Part shown: piece after piece, positions 11,807-20,345 of the stretch
Position numbering within the stretch: position 1 is the first letter of the stretch
Layout: the number at the start of each line of letters is the position of its first letter
Source of the DNA: Colwellia sp. 39_35_sub15_T18
GTDB lineage: Bacteria > Pseudomonadota > Gammaproteobacteria > Enterobacterales > Alteromonadaceae
Direction of reading: 5' to 3'
DNA: 64,000 nucleotides
Assembly (NCBI GenBank): GCA_002162675.1
Contig: MAAE01000032.1
Location: forward strand, 176,320-240,319
Translations under genes and position numbers: made by a program
The notes under the pieces: generated by a model
Seen by the model: the letters and a program-made list of their open reading frames with translations, nothing else
Told to the model about the DNA's origin: nothing
The model's database searches: none

Positions 11807-12979
11807 ATGCAAATCCAACCAGTGCAAACTCAAACCGTGCAAATTACTGATAATTTCGATAGCGGTAATATCCGTGTTATTGACGCAAGTGATCCTAGTA
11901 ATATTCAGTGTGAAATTAAGCACGATAATCAATCAGATTTTTATCAATGGTTCCACTTTAAATTACAAACAGATGCTAACAAAGCCAATGAACGTCAAGA
12001 GCATGTTATTCATTTAACCAACGCAGGCAAGTCAGCTTATGTTGAAGGTTGGCAAGACTATCAAGCGGTTGCTTCTTATGACCGAGACCATTGGTTTCGA
12101 GTACCAACAACGTATGACGGCGAAAAATTAACCATTATCTTAACACCAGAATATGATTCGGTATATTTTGCTTACTTTTCTCCTTATAGTTATGAGCGTC
12201 ATCAAGACTTACTTCATAACGCACAAATGCACCTAGATTGTCAGCTACAAGTACTAGGGCAAACCCTAGACGGGCGAGATATGAGCTTGCTTAAAATAGG
12301 GGAAGAAGGTGAGGGGAAACGTGTTATCTGGTTAACAGCACGTCAACATCCCGGTGAAACCATGGCAGAGTGGTTTATTGAAGGCTTTGTAGATCGCTTA
12401 CTCGATGAAGATGATGGTGTTGCTCGGGCATTATTAAACAAAGCTGTTTTTTATATTGTGCCGAATATGAATCCTGATGGCAGTGTTAGAGGTCATTTAC
12501 GTACCAATGCGGTTGGTGCCAACTTAAACCGTGAATGGTTAGCGCCAAGCATGGAACGTAGCCCTGAAGTGTACTTAGTACGTGAAAAAATGTTTGCAAC
12601 TGGTATGGACATGTTTTTAGATGTGCATGGTGATGAAGCACTACCGGTAAACTTTGTTGCTGGCTGTGAAGGTGTTGTTAATTATGATGCTCGCCATAAA
12701 GCGTTAGAAGATAAGTTTAAAGACATTTTAATCGCCATAACGCCAGAGTTTCAAGATGAGCGTGGTTATGACAAAGATGAACCCGGCAAGGCTAACCCGA
12801 CCGTGGGCACAAATTGGGTAGGTAATCAGTTTAAATGTTTAGCTTATACCATTGAAATGCCGTTTAAAGATAATGATTTGTTGCCGGATTACAGCGTGGG
12901 TTGGTCAGATATGCGTAGTAGTTTATTAGGTCGTGATTTTTTAACAGCTATCTATCATATAACGGATGACTTAAGATAA
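11807..12979 (+). CDS. M14-family zinc carboxypeptidase (cytosolic carboxypeptidase type)
   Basis: 390 residues, no signal peptide. The N-terminal about 130 residues form the beta domain typical of cytosolic carboxypeptidases. The zinc site is visible: ARQHPGETMAEW near residue 180 supplies His and Glu, and LDVHGDEALP near residue 275 supplies the second His. Substrate residues fit NPDGSVRGHLRTNAVGANLN near residue 222, and the catalytic Glu fits YTIEMPF near residue 350. This is subfamily M14 close to bacterial CCP-like enzymes. The true substrate is unknown. GAAGG about nine bases before the ATG supports the start. Confidence 0.88.
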   Translation: MQIQPVQTQTVQITDNFDSGNIRVIDASDPSNIQCEIKHDNQSDFYQWFHFKLQTDANKANERQEHVIHLTNAGKSAYVEGWQDYQAVASYDRDHWFRVPTTYDGEKLTIILTPEYDSVYFAYFSPYSYERHQDLLHNAQMHLDCQLQVLGQTLDGRDMSLLKIGEEGEGKRVIWLTARQHPGETMAEWFIEGFVDRLLDEDDGVARALLNKAVFYIVPNMNPDGSVRGHLRTNAVGANLNREWLAPSMERSPEVYLVREKMFATGMDMFLDVHGDEALPVNFVAGCEGVVNYDARHKALEDKFKDILIAITPEFQDERGYDKDEPGKANPTVGTNWVGNQFKCLAYTIEMPFKDNDLLPDYSVGWSDMRSSLLGRDFLTAIYHITDDLR

Positions 12980-13025
12980 ATAATGATGTGTCTATGCATT
13001 TAGCTCAGGAAGAAAGTTAAAAAAC

Positions 13026-13086
13026 TATAGGAGGGAATTTATTCCCGATCTCTTTTAAAAATTGCGGTTAAAACCGCTCCTACAAG
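13026..13086. repeat. REP-like inverted pair between the M14 peptidase and AGCS genes
   Basis: The left unit TATAGGAGGGAATTTATTCC (13026-13045) faces the right unit GCGGTTAAAACCGCTCCTAC (13064-13083). Outer arms TAGGAG and CTCCTA pair, and each unit is itself a palindrome. It belongs to the same family as the pair at 885-951. The rest of 12980-13203 is AT-rich with no gene seen. Confidence 0.65.
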
Positions 13087-13203
13087 TAATAACACCAAGT
13101 TAAATAATGGCTCCTGAGTTATCTACATAATCATGTTTAATAAAGACCATAAGAATAAAACAATAATAAAACAATAATAAAGCAATAATTAGAGGACGTA
13201 TAC

Positions 13204-14700
13204 GTGCAAGAACTTGTCAACACGATTAACGGTTATATCTGGAGCTCGGCATTAATTTACTTGTGCTTGGGTGCGGGGTTATTTTTTACTGTCCTCACTC
13301 GCTTTGTGCAAGTACGGCAATTTTCTGAAATGTGGCGCTTGTTACTATCAGGCAAAAGCTCAGAGCAAGGTATTTCGTCTTTTCAAGCATTAGCCGTGTC
13401 ATTATCAGGCCGTGTTGGTGCGGGTAATATTGCGGGTGTTGCCGCCGCTATTGGTTTTGGTGGTCCCGGTGCAGTATTTTGGATGTGGGTGGTGGCTTTT
13501 TTTGGCGCGGCGACGGCTTATATAGAGTCAGCAAATGCACAAATATATAAAGAGGAGCACGATGGTAAATATCATGGTGGCCCTGCTTATTATATTGAAA
13601 AAGCCATGGGACAAAAATGGTATGCATGGCTTTTTGCCGTTGCAACAATTCTTGCAACGGGAGTTTTACTACCAACCGTGCAGTCAAACACCATTGGTAC
13701 CGCAGTCGAACAAGTATTCGCTAATAGCGGTAGTATTGACACTGCGATAGGTGTTATTAGCTATGCTAAACTTTATACCGCAACTGGCATTGTTTTATTA
13801 TTAGGCTTTATTATTTTTGGTGGCATTAAGCGTATTGCTAATTTCACTCAAGTTGTTGTACCCTTTATGGCTCTGGCTTATATATTGATTTCGTTAGTCA
13901 TTATCGGTTTGAACATCACGCAATTACCCGGAGCATTTATGATGATTGTCAGTGATGCTTTCACGCCGATGGCAGGTTTTGGTGCGGCAATAGGTTGGGG
14001 CGTTAAACGCGGTGTCTATTCAAATGAAGCGGGTCAAGGCACTGGCCCTCACGCTGCTGCTGCCGCAGAAGTTGACCATCCGGCACAACAAGGTTTGGTA
14101 CAAGCGTTTTCAGTTTATATTGATACTTTGTTTGTTTGCTCTGCCACGGCATTTATGATTATTATTACTGGTGCTTATAATGTGCATGGTATGGGTGATG
14201 CCTTTATAGTACAAAACGTTGCTAGTGATATTGCTGCTAATGGTCCACAATTTACCCAAATAGCGGTTGAAAGTGTTTTCACTGGAGTGGGTAAGCCATT
14301 TGTCGCGCTGGCACTATTCTTCTTTGCTTTTACTACTATCTTGGCGTATTACTTTATCGCGGAAAATAATATTTATTACATTAAGCGTACCTTCAACATT
14401 CCTGGTGCTGTTTTTCTATTAAAAGTGGTTATCATGAGTGCCACTTTTTATGGTACGGTAAAAGCGGCAAATATTGCTTGGGGCTTAGGTGATATTGGTG
14501 TCGGTTTAATGGCGTGGTTGAACATTGTCGGTATTATCATTATTTTCTTTATGTCTAAGCCGGCGATTAAAGCATTAAAAGATTATGAAGCACAACAAAA
14601 AGCAGGGGTTGAAAAATATACCTTTGACCCTGAAAAATTAGGGATAAAAAATGCGACTTTTTGGGAAGAAAGGATTGCAAAACAAAATAATACTGATTAA
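13204..14700 (+). CDS. Sodium:alanine/glycine symporter, AGCS family
   Basis: 498 residues with a GTG start and AGAGGA eight bases upstream. About eleven membrane helices. AGCS blocks are GAGLFFTVLTRFVQVRQF near residue 22, the SLSGRVGAGNIAGVAAAIG motif near residue 68, GGPAYYIEKAMGQKW near residue 125, and the family signature GWGVKRGVYSNEAGQGTGPH near residue 264. It would import alanine or glycine with Na+. Several AGCS paralogues are usual in marine bacteria, so no gene symbol is given. A terminator follows at once. Confidence 0.95.
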   Translation: MQELVNTINGYIWSSALIYLCLGAGLFFTVLTRFVQVRQFSEMWRLLLSGKSSEQGISSFQALAVSLSGRVGAGNIAGVAAAIGFGGPGAVFWMWVVAFFGAATAYIESANAQIYKEEHDGKYHGGPAYYIEKAMGQKWYAWLFAVATILATGVLLPTVQSNTIGTAVEQVFANSGSIDTAIGVISYAKLYTATGIVLLLGFIIFGGIKRIANFTQVVVPFMALAYILISLVIIGLNITQLPGAFMMIVSDAFTPMAGFGAAIGWGVKRGVYSNEAGQGTGPHAAAAAEVDHPAQQGLVQAFSVYIDTLFVCSATAFMIIITGAYNVHGMGDAFIVQNVASDIAANGPQFTQIAVESVFTGVGKPFVALALFFFAFTTILAYYFIAENNIYYIKRTFNIPGAVFLLKVVIMSATFYGTVKAANIAWGLGDIGVGLMAWLNIVGIIIIFFMSKPAIKALKDYEAQQKAGVEKYTFDPEKLGIKNATFWEERIAKQNNTD

Positions 14701-14714
14701 TAGTAGATAAAGTT

Positions 14715-14743
14715 AAAAAACGTCCTCAAGGACGTTTTTTTTT
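14715..14743 (+). terminator. Rho-independent terminator after the AGCS symporter
   Basis: Arms AACGTCC and GGACGTT with a TCAA loop, followed by at least eight T, 15 bp after the stop codon. The A-rich left flank lets it work in both directions. Confidence 0.88.
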
Positions 14744-14786
14744 GTTCAAAATTAGGTAAAATATTTGTCATATAAAAAATAATGAT

Positions 14787-15128
14787 ATGAGTAAGCAGAT
14801 GGCAGTAATTAGTTGTCCTGGTTGTAAAAAGAAAATATCGGATAAAGCAAAAGAATGTAGTCACTGTGGTTTATCTTTACAGGCATTAGACAGTGATAAA
14901 ATAGCTAACTTAAATAAAGTCGATCGTATTCACCAAGCACAAAAGTTAATGAACTACTCTTTTGTGGCTATGTTATTATTTTGTGGCGGTTTTTTATTTA
15001 TGTTTTGGGATAATGTTGAACAGGGCACTTGGCAACATACCACCGCAATGATCAGCAGTATTATTGGTTTTATTCTGTATATTATTATTCGTATCAAATT
15101 ACTTTTCTTTAAACGTAATAAAAAGTAA
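14787..15128 (+). CDS. Zinc-ribbon membrane protein of unknown function
   Basis: 113 residues. The N-terminus has a CPGC...CSHC zinc ribbon (residues 10-26, ISCPGCKKKISDKAKECSHC). Two hydrophobic segments follow at about 57-73 and 85-104, with a basic C-terminal end (FFKRNKK). This matches the broad zinc-ribbon plus two-helix proteins common in gammaproteobacteria, whose role is unknown. It stands downstream of the AGCS terminator and upstream of the yeaC homologue, probably transcribed with the latter. Confidence 0.72.
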   Translation: MSKQMAVISCPGCKKKISDKAKECSHCGLSLQALDSDKIANLNKVDRIHQAQKLMNYSFVAMLLFCGGFLFMFWDNVEQGTWQHTTAMISSIIGFILYIIIRIKLLFFKRNKK

Positions 15129-15181
15129 ACGTTTTCACGAACAAGCACAGCAAAGCTTATTAACAGCTAAAAGAGAGCACC

Positions 15182-15490
15182 ATGGATTTAAATAGCACAA
15201 TAGAAAATATGCCCCAAGAAATGTACCTACGATTAAAATGTGCAGCAGAAACTGGTAAATGGCCAGAAGGTACCGTTGTTGATACGGCGCAACGAGACAC
15301 GGCTCTGCAATTAATTATGGCCTATCAAGCTCGTCATTTAAACAGCGATGAAATGTTAACAATAGGCAGTGATGGTCATATTGTGAATAAGAATAAAAGG
15401 CAATTAAAAGCGCAGTTTTCTAGCGCAGCAAAAGATGAGCTTATTACGCCCAGCGTAAAACCAGACATTGCTCATTTTACTGACCTTTAA
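15182..15490 (+). CDS. yeaC: YeaC-family protein (DUF1315)
   Basis: 102 residues. The pattern matches E. coli YeaC: a start with MPQEMYLRLKCAAETGKWPEG near residue 10, then QLIMAYQARHLNSDEMLTIG and the basic NKRQLKAQF. Function is unknown. AGAGAG just upstream of the ATG is a good ribosome site. In E. coli yeaC is near ansA/sppA-region genes, and here it lies a few kilobases from sppA-ansA. Confidence 0.88.
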   Translation: MDLNSTIENMPQEMYLRLKCAAETGKWPEGTVVDTAQRDTALQLIMAYQARHLNSDEMLTIGSDGHIVNKNKRQLKAQFSSAAKDELITPSVKPDIAHFTDL

Positions 15491-15596
15491 AGCTGCGCTA
15501 TAAATATACTGTTTATGAATATACTGCTTATGCATATATTACTTATGAATTATCGCTGTTAAATTAATATTAACCACTAAAAAATAAAAAGCTCTT

Positions 15597-18527
15597 ATGA
15601 TTTTCTCTCGTTTATTTAAAACAAAAAACAAATGGCAAGCTAAAGATAGCAATGTGCGTATTGCTGCAATTAATGAAGATCTTAGTATTGATAATCCAGA
15701 AGAAAAAGCGCTACTACTTTCTTTGCTAGCATCTGATGCCAGTGAGTTAGTACGCCGAGCGGCATTATTGAAATTGCACAATATTGATGTCTATATTTCC
15801 ACAAGTCATCAAAATGATCATATTGGGGTTAAGCAGTTTGCTTTATCTCAGGTCAATGCTATTTTAGCCAATAAGCACGATATCAGCTTAACCATTGAAG
15901 AAAAACAACACTTTTTACAACAAGCGAGTAATCAACACTTTTTAGTTCATTGGCTTGAGCAAGAGCAAGAGCCGAGCTTAGTGGTTGCTTTGTTTAAGCA
16001 AATTAGCCAGCAGCTTACTCAACAGAGCCAGAAAAAAAACACCGTACATGCCTTTACCCAGCTATTTGCTCAAAAACAGCATTCAGCAATACAAACACAA
16101 TTATTAGCGCTGTCGTTACCAGAGTTGTCGTTGCCTGAGTTAGCAGAGACTAGCTTACTGACTAAATTGTTAAAAAAATCAGCCTCAGCAGCGGTTAGTG
16201 CCATTATTGATGAAAAACTGGCACAATTATTAGCCGCGAAAGAAAAACCCGAGCAGCTACAGAAGCAATTACAACTGCTGTTATCTAAACTTTTATCATT
16301 AAAAGATAGCGCTGATTATGGTCTCTATCAAACTAAGCGCAGTGCCTTAGAAGCAGAATGGCAACAAGGCTTAGCCTCATTTTCCTGTTTAAGTGCTGAG
16401 CAACAAGCAACATTTACGCAAAAATATCAAAAGATCAGCACGCAATTAAGCCAAATATTTGCGCCTAAAGCTGAGGCTTATCAGCAAGAGAAGATTGCTC
16501 AACAATTACTTATTGATAAACAAACGGCTCAAGAGCATTTTACCGCAGCGATAGCCAATATCAATCAAGTGATCACCACCGCCGTTTTTGAAGATCAAAG
16601 CTTAGATCAACAAGTCTTTAGTGAGCAATTAGCAGAGCTTGAGCAAAAAGTGGCTCATAGTGTCTTAAATGAGGTAGAGCAAGCGAAGCTTAAGCAACAA
16701 ATATCAGCGCTTGCTAAGCGTTTAACACAGCTGCCTGAAATTGCTCAGTCAGTGAGTGAGGCAACATATCTACTTTCGAAAATATCGCAACTGACTTTGC
16801 CACTGACCATAGCAGATCTCAATGATCGTCAGCATATTTACCAAGATTGGTTAGTAAAATGGCAAGCGGTAGAGACTAAAGCCTCAGGCTCATTGCCACC
16901 GTCAATAAAAACTGCTCACCAAGAAATTGTAACACTTTGGCGTCATGGCTTAAAACCATTACAAGCAGAGCAAAAGCAACTGTTTGCTCAAACCAAGAAA
17001 AAACTCATTGATATAAAACGTTTGCTAATCAACGGCAAATACAAAGTTTGCTTTGGATTATTTAAAGGCGTTAAGCAAGTTCATCCTTTATTATCTTCTC
17101 AACAGCAACATCAGCTAGAGCGTGATTTTGAGCAGGTTACCGAAAAAATGGCTGAAGTTAGCGATTGGGAACATTACATCGCCACACCACGTAAACAACA
17201 ATTACTGGCAGAGATAATGGCACTGGTACAATCACCATTAGACAATCCAAATGATCAAGCTGAGAAAGTAAAACAATTTCGTAAAACTTGGAATTCTTTA
17301 GGTCATGCGGATGAAACCATAGATAAAGCATTAAATGAGCAATTTAACCAAGCTTGTGAGCAAGCATTTGCTCCATGCCGTTTATTTTATGCCGAGCAAG
17401 AAAAACTACGAGCACAACACCTAACTGAACGTAACAATATTATTGACCAAGCCAGCCAAATAGCGCAATCATTTGCACAAAGCCAAACGCTTGAACAAAC
17501 GGATAATGAAAACGCTGCAAACTTTAAGCGTCTTGATGGTCAATTAAATAAATTACAGCAGACCTGGAATCAAACGGGTGAAGTTGATAGAAAAGAGTAT
17601 CAACGTCTACAGCAAAAATTTAAACAAATTTTAGTGCCGATAAAAATCGCTATTAAAGCTTTTCATGAAAGTAATGGTAGCAAAAAACAAGCCTTGATAG
17701 TTCAGGCTCAGCAGCAGTTAGCGATTGATGATGTTTTTCAAGCAATAGAAAAAGTCAAACAACTACAGCAGCAATGGCGTGATGTAGGGTTTGCTGGTAC
17801 GCGTCAAGAAAATAAACTTTGGCAAGATTTTAGGCAAGTTAACGATGAAATATTTGCTAAACGTGAGCAACTAAAAACACAACAACATGACGCACAAGCT
17901 GAGCTGGTGGAGCAATTTAATCAAAGCTTAACCGATATAAAAGTGAAACTTGGCCTTGGTGTTAATCCTGACAAAGCTCAGTTAAGTCAAGCTAAGCAAG
18001 AGGCTGAAATACTCTTATCAGCAGTAAGAGCCGAGAAACCGGTAATAAAAGCGTTAGCGAATAGTATTGAAAATTTTGTAAAAGATATCCAAACACAATT
18101 AGTGGCTGTTGCGCAGCAAGAGCAACAAGCAAGTTGGTTAAGCCTTTTTACTTTACTAAAAAATATGGCCTCAGCAGAAAATGACCTTGTTATTGAAGAG
18201 ATTATTAATGCGTCTGATTTTAAGCAATTAACCAATTTTTGGCAAAAACGTTTACATGAGCAAGTATCGCTCACCAGCAATGTGAATGCCGAAGCGCGAA
18301 ATACAAAAACCTTAGCGATAGAAATATTAGCACAAGTAGAGTCACCGGCAGAATATGCTCAACAGCGCATGGCAGTACAAGTACAGTTGCTGCAAGAGCA
18401 AATGTTGTCGGGAGCAGAGATTGATTTAACCCAACAGCTTGTTGACTGGTTACAGTTAGGAAAGCTCAGCTGTGATGATTTAATTCTATTGGCACGGTTA
18501 GAAAAAATATTTGCTCACCATAACTAG
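15597..18527 (+). CDS. Large DUF349 coiled-coil protein
   Basis: 976 residues, very rich in Gln, Ala, Leu and Lys and largely helical. The first 110 residues look like HEAT-type repeats (ASDASELVRRAALLKL near residue 45). Repeated DUF349 units follow, with the usual Trp spaced from basic and acidic helices: KFRKTWNSLGHADETIDKAL near residue 562, KLQQTWNQTGEVDRKEYQ near residue 650, and QQQWRDVGFAGTRQENKLW near residue 725. The family is widespread in Vibrio and Shewanella relatives with no agreed function. No membrane segment or signal peptide is seen, so it is probably cytoplasmic. Confidence 0.88.
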   Translation: MIFSRLFKTKNKWQAKDSNVRIAAINEDLSIDNPEEKALLLSLLASDASELVRRAALLKLHNIDVYISTSHQNDHIGVKQFALSQVNAILANKHDISLTIEEKQHFLQQASNQHFLVHWLEQEQEPSLVVALFKQISQQLTQQSQKKNTVHAFTQLFAQKQHSAIQTQLLALSLPELSLPELAETSLLTKLLKKSASAAVSAIIDEKLAQLLAAKEKPEQLQKQLQLLLSKLLSLKDSADYGLYQTKRSALEAEWQQGLASFSCLSAEQQATFTQKYQKISTQLSQIFAPKAEAYQQEKIAQQLLIDKQTAQEHFTAAIANINQVITTAVFEDQSLDQQVFSEQLAELEQKVAHSVLNEVEQAKLKQQISALAKRLTQLPEIAQSVSEATYLLSKISQLTLPLTIADLNDRQHIYQDWLVKWQAVETKASGSLPPSIKTAHQEIVTLWRHGLKPLQAEQKQLFAQTKKKLIDIKRLLINGKYKVCFGLFKGVKQVHPLLSSQQQHQLERDFEQVTEKMAEVSDWEHYIATPRKQQLLAEIMALVQSPLDNPNDQAEKVKQFRKTWNSLGHADETIDKALNEQFNQACEQAFAPCRLFYAEQEKLRAQHLTERNNIIDQASQIAQSFAQSQTLEQTDNENAANFKRLDGQLNKLQQTWNQTGEVDRKEYQRLQQKFKQILVPIKIAIKAFHESNGSKKQALIVQAQQQLAIDDVFQAIEKVKQLQQQWRDVGFAGTRQENKLWQDFRQVNDEIFAKREQLKTQQHDAQAELVEQFNQSLTDIKVKLGLGVNPDKAQLSQAKQEAEILLSAVRAEKPVIKALANSIENFVKDIQTQLVAVAQQEQQASWLSLFTLLKNMASAENDLVIEEIINASDFKQLTNFWQKRLHEQVSLTSNVNAEARNTKTLAIEILAQVESPAEYAQQRMAVQVQLLQEQMLSGAEIDLTQQLVDWLQLGKLSCDDLILLARLEKIFAHHN

Positions 18528-18540
18528 AGTTTAGGTATTT

Positions 18541-18608
18541 ATTCAGCTTAAAAGCTTTACCACAGAGAGCCCTCTGCATAGCATCGCGGCTCGGTGGTAA
18601 ATATTTAC
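18541..18608 (-). repeat. CACAGAG/CACCGAG dispersed repeat, copy 5 (short form)
   Basis: Reverse-oriented short copy: ATTCAGCTTAAAAGCTTTAC, CCACAGAGAGCCCTCTG, then GCATCGCGGCTCGGTGGTAA. It begins 14 bp after the stop of the DUF349 gene and lies before the toxin-antitoxin pair. Confidence 0.83.
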
Positions 18609-18704
18609 GAGTTTAGCAGGGTATCATGATAATTTGCCTTTTATACCTCAATATGATTAACTTTGATTAAATCTGATTCATTAGTATTCAATGTGAGAAT
18701 TATA

Positions 18705-18965
18705 ATGGAAACAAAAGTAATAACGGCACATGTTCCTTTGCCATTAGCGAATAAGGTAGACTCATTAGCTAATCGTTTAGAGCGCTCTAAAGCATGGATT
18801 ATTAAGCAAGCTTTAACAGCGTGGGTTGATCAAGAAGAAGAGCGTCATCGTTTGACACTAGAAGCTATGGTTGATGTTGATAACAATGATGTTATTGATC
18901 ACCAATCCGTGCAAGCGTGGGCTGAAAGTCTAGGAACAGATGATCCATTATCAGTGCCGCGTTAA
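18705..18965 (+). CDS. Ribbon-helix-helix antitoxin of a ParD/RelB type
   Basis: 86 residues from the ATG at 18705; an in-frame TTG at 18663 is less likely because TGAGAA precedes the chosen ATG. The N-terminus reads TKVITAHVPLPLANKVDSLA and then RSKAWIIKQALTAWV, the beta strand plus two helices of a MetJ/Arc/CopG dimer that would bind its own promoter. The acidic C-terminal half would wrap the toxin. Its stop overlaps the toxin start (TAATG), a classic type II toxin-antitoxin layout. Confidence 0.88.
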   Translation: METKVITAHVPLPLANKVDSLANRLERSKAWIIKQALTAWVDQEEERHRLTLEAMVDVDNNDVIDHQSVQAWAESLGTDDPLSVPR

Positions 18966-19240
18966 TGGAAATAAAGTGGACAAAAAAATCGTTATCTGAC
19001 TTAAATCGTTTGTATAATTTCTTAACTGTTGTCAATAAACAGGCTGCGGCTAATACTGTTCAATCGCTAACGGAAGCTCCCAATAAAGTAATGCATCAAC
19101 CACGAATAGGTGAACGCCTTGATGAGTTTGAACTAAGAGAAGTTAGGCGCTTATTAGTTGGCCATTACGAAATGCGATATGAATTAAGTAATGACACCTT
19201 CTATGTACTACGGATTTGGCACACAAGAGAAAAACGATAA
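18965..19240 (+). CDS. RelE/ParE-family toxin
   Basis: 91 residues. Features of the RelE/ParE fold are the start WTKKSLSDLNRLYNFLT, the helix AANTVQSLTEAPNKVM, the PRIGERLDEF turn, and the C-terminal beta strands with REVRRLLVGHYEMRYEL and VLRIWHTREKR. The RIWHxRE ending is typical of ParE-like proteins, which poison gyrase, while RelE relatives cut mRNA. Sequence alone does not settle which it is. It is coupled to the antitoxin by a one-base overlap and ends inside a terminator hairpin. Confidence 0.88.
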   Translation: MEIKWTKKSLSDLNRLYNFLTVVNKQAAANTVQSLTEAPNKVMHQPRIGERLDEFELREVRRLLVGHYEMRYELSNDTFYVLRIWHTREKR

Positions 19241-19262
19241 CTAGCAAAAATTATCGTTTTTC
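19230..19262. terminator. Bidirectional terminator between toxin gene and ansA
   Basis: Arms AAAAACGATAA and TTATCGTTTTT around a 10-base loop. The left arm contains the last codons and stop of the toxin gene. The symmetric A and T flanks suit both the toxin operon and ansA on the other strand. Confidence 0.8.
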
Positions 19263-19305
19263 ACCTTCATGTTTGCGTATGCCTCATGTTTATGTTCGCG
19301 TGAGA

Positions 19306-20343
19306 CTAGTGACGGGTTGCACGGGTTAATGTTAACTCACCGCGCAAGTCCTCTTGCATTAATCGACACACTTCATCATAACTCAGGTTTTGACTAAGTA
19401 AGTAGTGGAGTTTAGTTAAGGTTGCTTCTAACGTCATATCATGACCGCTAATCACGCCCGCTTGGCTTAAAGCATTGCCTGTTGCATAACCAGACATATT
19501 TACCGTGCCTTTAATGCATTGGCTGCAATTTATCACCACCACTTCTTGCTGCTTAGCTTTGGTTAAACAAGCGAGTAGGGCGCTATCTTGTGGCGCATTG
19601 CCAACCCCATAACTGCGTAGAATCAAGGCTTTAACGGGTTGGCGAATAACATTGTCTACTACATCGCTACTGATACCGGGATAAAGATGCACCACACCAA
19701 TAGGTTGTGGGGTAATATCTCGGACAATAACGGGCTGTACTAACTCGAGACCAGAAGATATTTGTCCGGCAATAAGGCTAATATTGATGCCTGCTTCAAG
19801 CAGTGGTGGCATATTGGGCGAATCAAAGGCATTAAAACCATCTGCATAAGCTTTAATTGAACGATTACCGCGATAAAGCTTGTTATTGAAAAACAAGCCT
19901 ACTTCGTTTATCGGATAGTTGGCGGCAATATATAAAGCGTTCAACACATTCACTTGGCCATCAGAGCGCAATTGGCTTAAGGGGATTTGTGAACCAGTGA
20001 CAATAATGGGCTTGCTTAGGTTTTCAAACATAAAAGATAAAGCTGAGCTGGTGTAAGCCATGGTATCTGTGCCATGCAATACCACAAAGCCATCATAATC
20101 ATCGTAGTGTGCCTTGATATCATCCGCTATGCGCTGCCAATCACTGGGGGTCATATTGGATGAATCAATTAACGGTTGATACTCGTTAATGGTAAAATTT
20201 GGCATTTCTTGACGATGAAATTCAGGTAGGGCATTAATAGAGGCAGTTAAATGGCCTTTATCGGGAACATAACCTTGTTGGCTTTTTTTCATGCCGATAG
20301 TGCCGCCTGTATAGGCGACATAAATATTTTTACGACTAGTCAT
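19306..20343 (-). CDS. ansA: Type I (cytoplasmic) L-asparaginase
   Basis: 345 residues, no signal peptide, as in E. coli AnsA (338). It hydrolyses asparagine to aspartate and ammonia. The first catalytic Thr lies in YVAYTGGTIGM (residues 8-18). The second Thr and Asp are in VVLHGTDTMAYTSSALSF near residue 90. SDGQVNVLNALYIAA and LRSYGVGNAPQD are further family blocks. The start lies two bases after the sppA stop on the same strand, so sppA-ansA form an operon as in E. coli. Confidence 0.95.
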   Translation of the reverse strand: MTSRKNIYVAYTGGTIGMKKSQQGYVPDKGHLTASINALPEFHRQEMPNFTINEYQPLIDSSNMTPSDWQRIADDIKAHYDDYDGFVVLHGTDTMAYTSSALSFMFENLSKPIIVTGSQIPLSQLRSDGQVNVLNALYIAANYPINEVGLFFNNKLYRGNRSIKAYADGFNAFDSPNMPPLLEAGINISLIAGQISSGLELVQPVIVRDITPQPIGVVHLYPGISSDVVDNVIRQPVKALILRSYGVGNAPQDSALLACLTKAKQQEVVVINCSQCIKGTVNMSGYATGNALSQAGVISGHDMTLEATLTKLHYLLSQNLSYDEVCRLMQEDLRGELTLTRATRH

Positions 20344-20345
20344 CG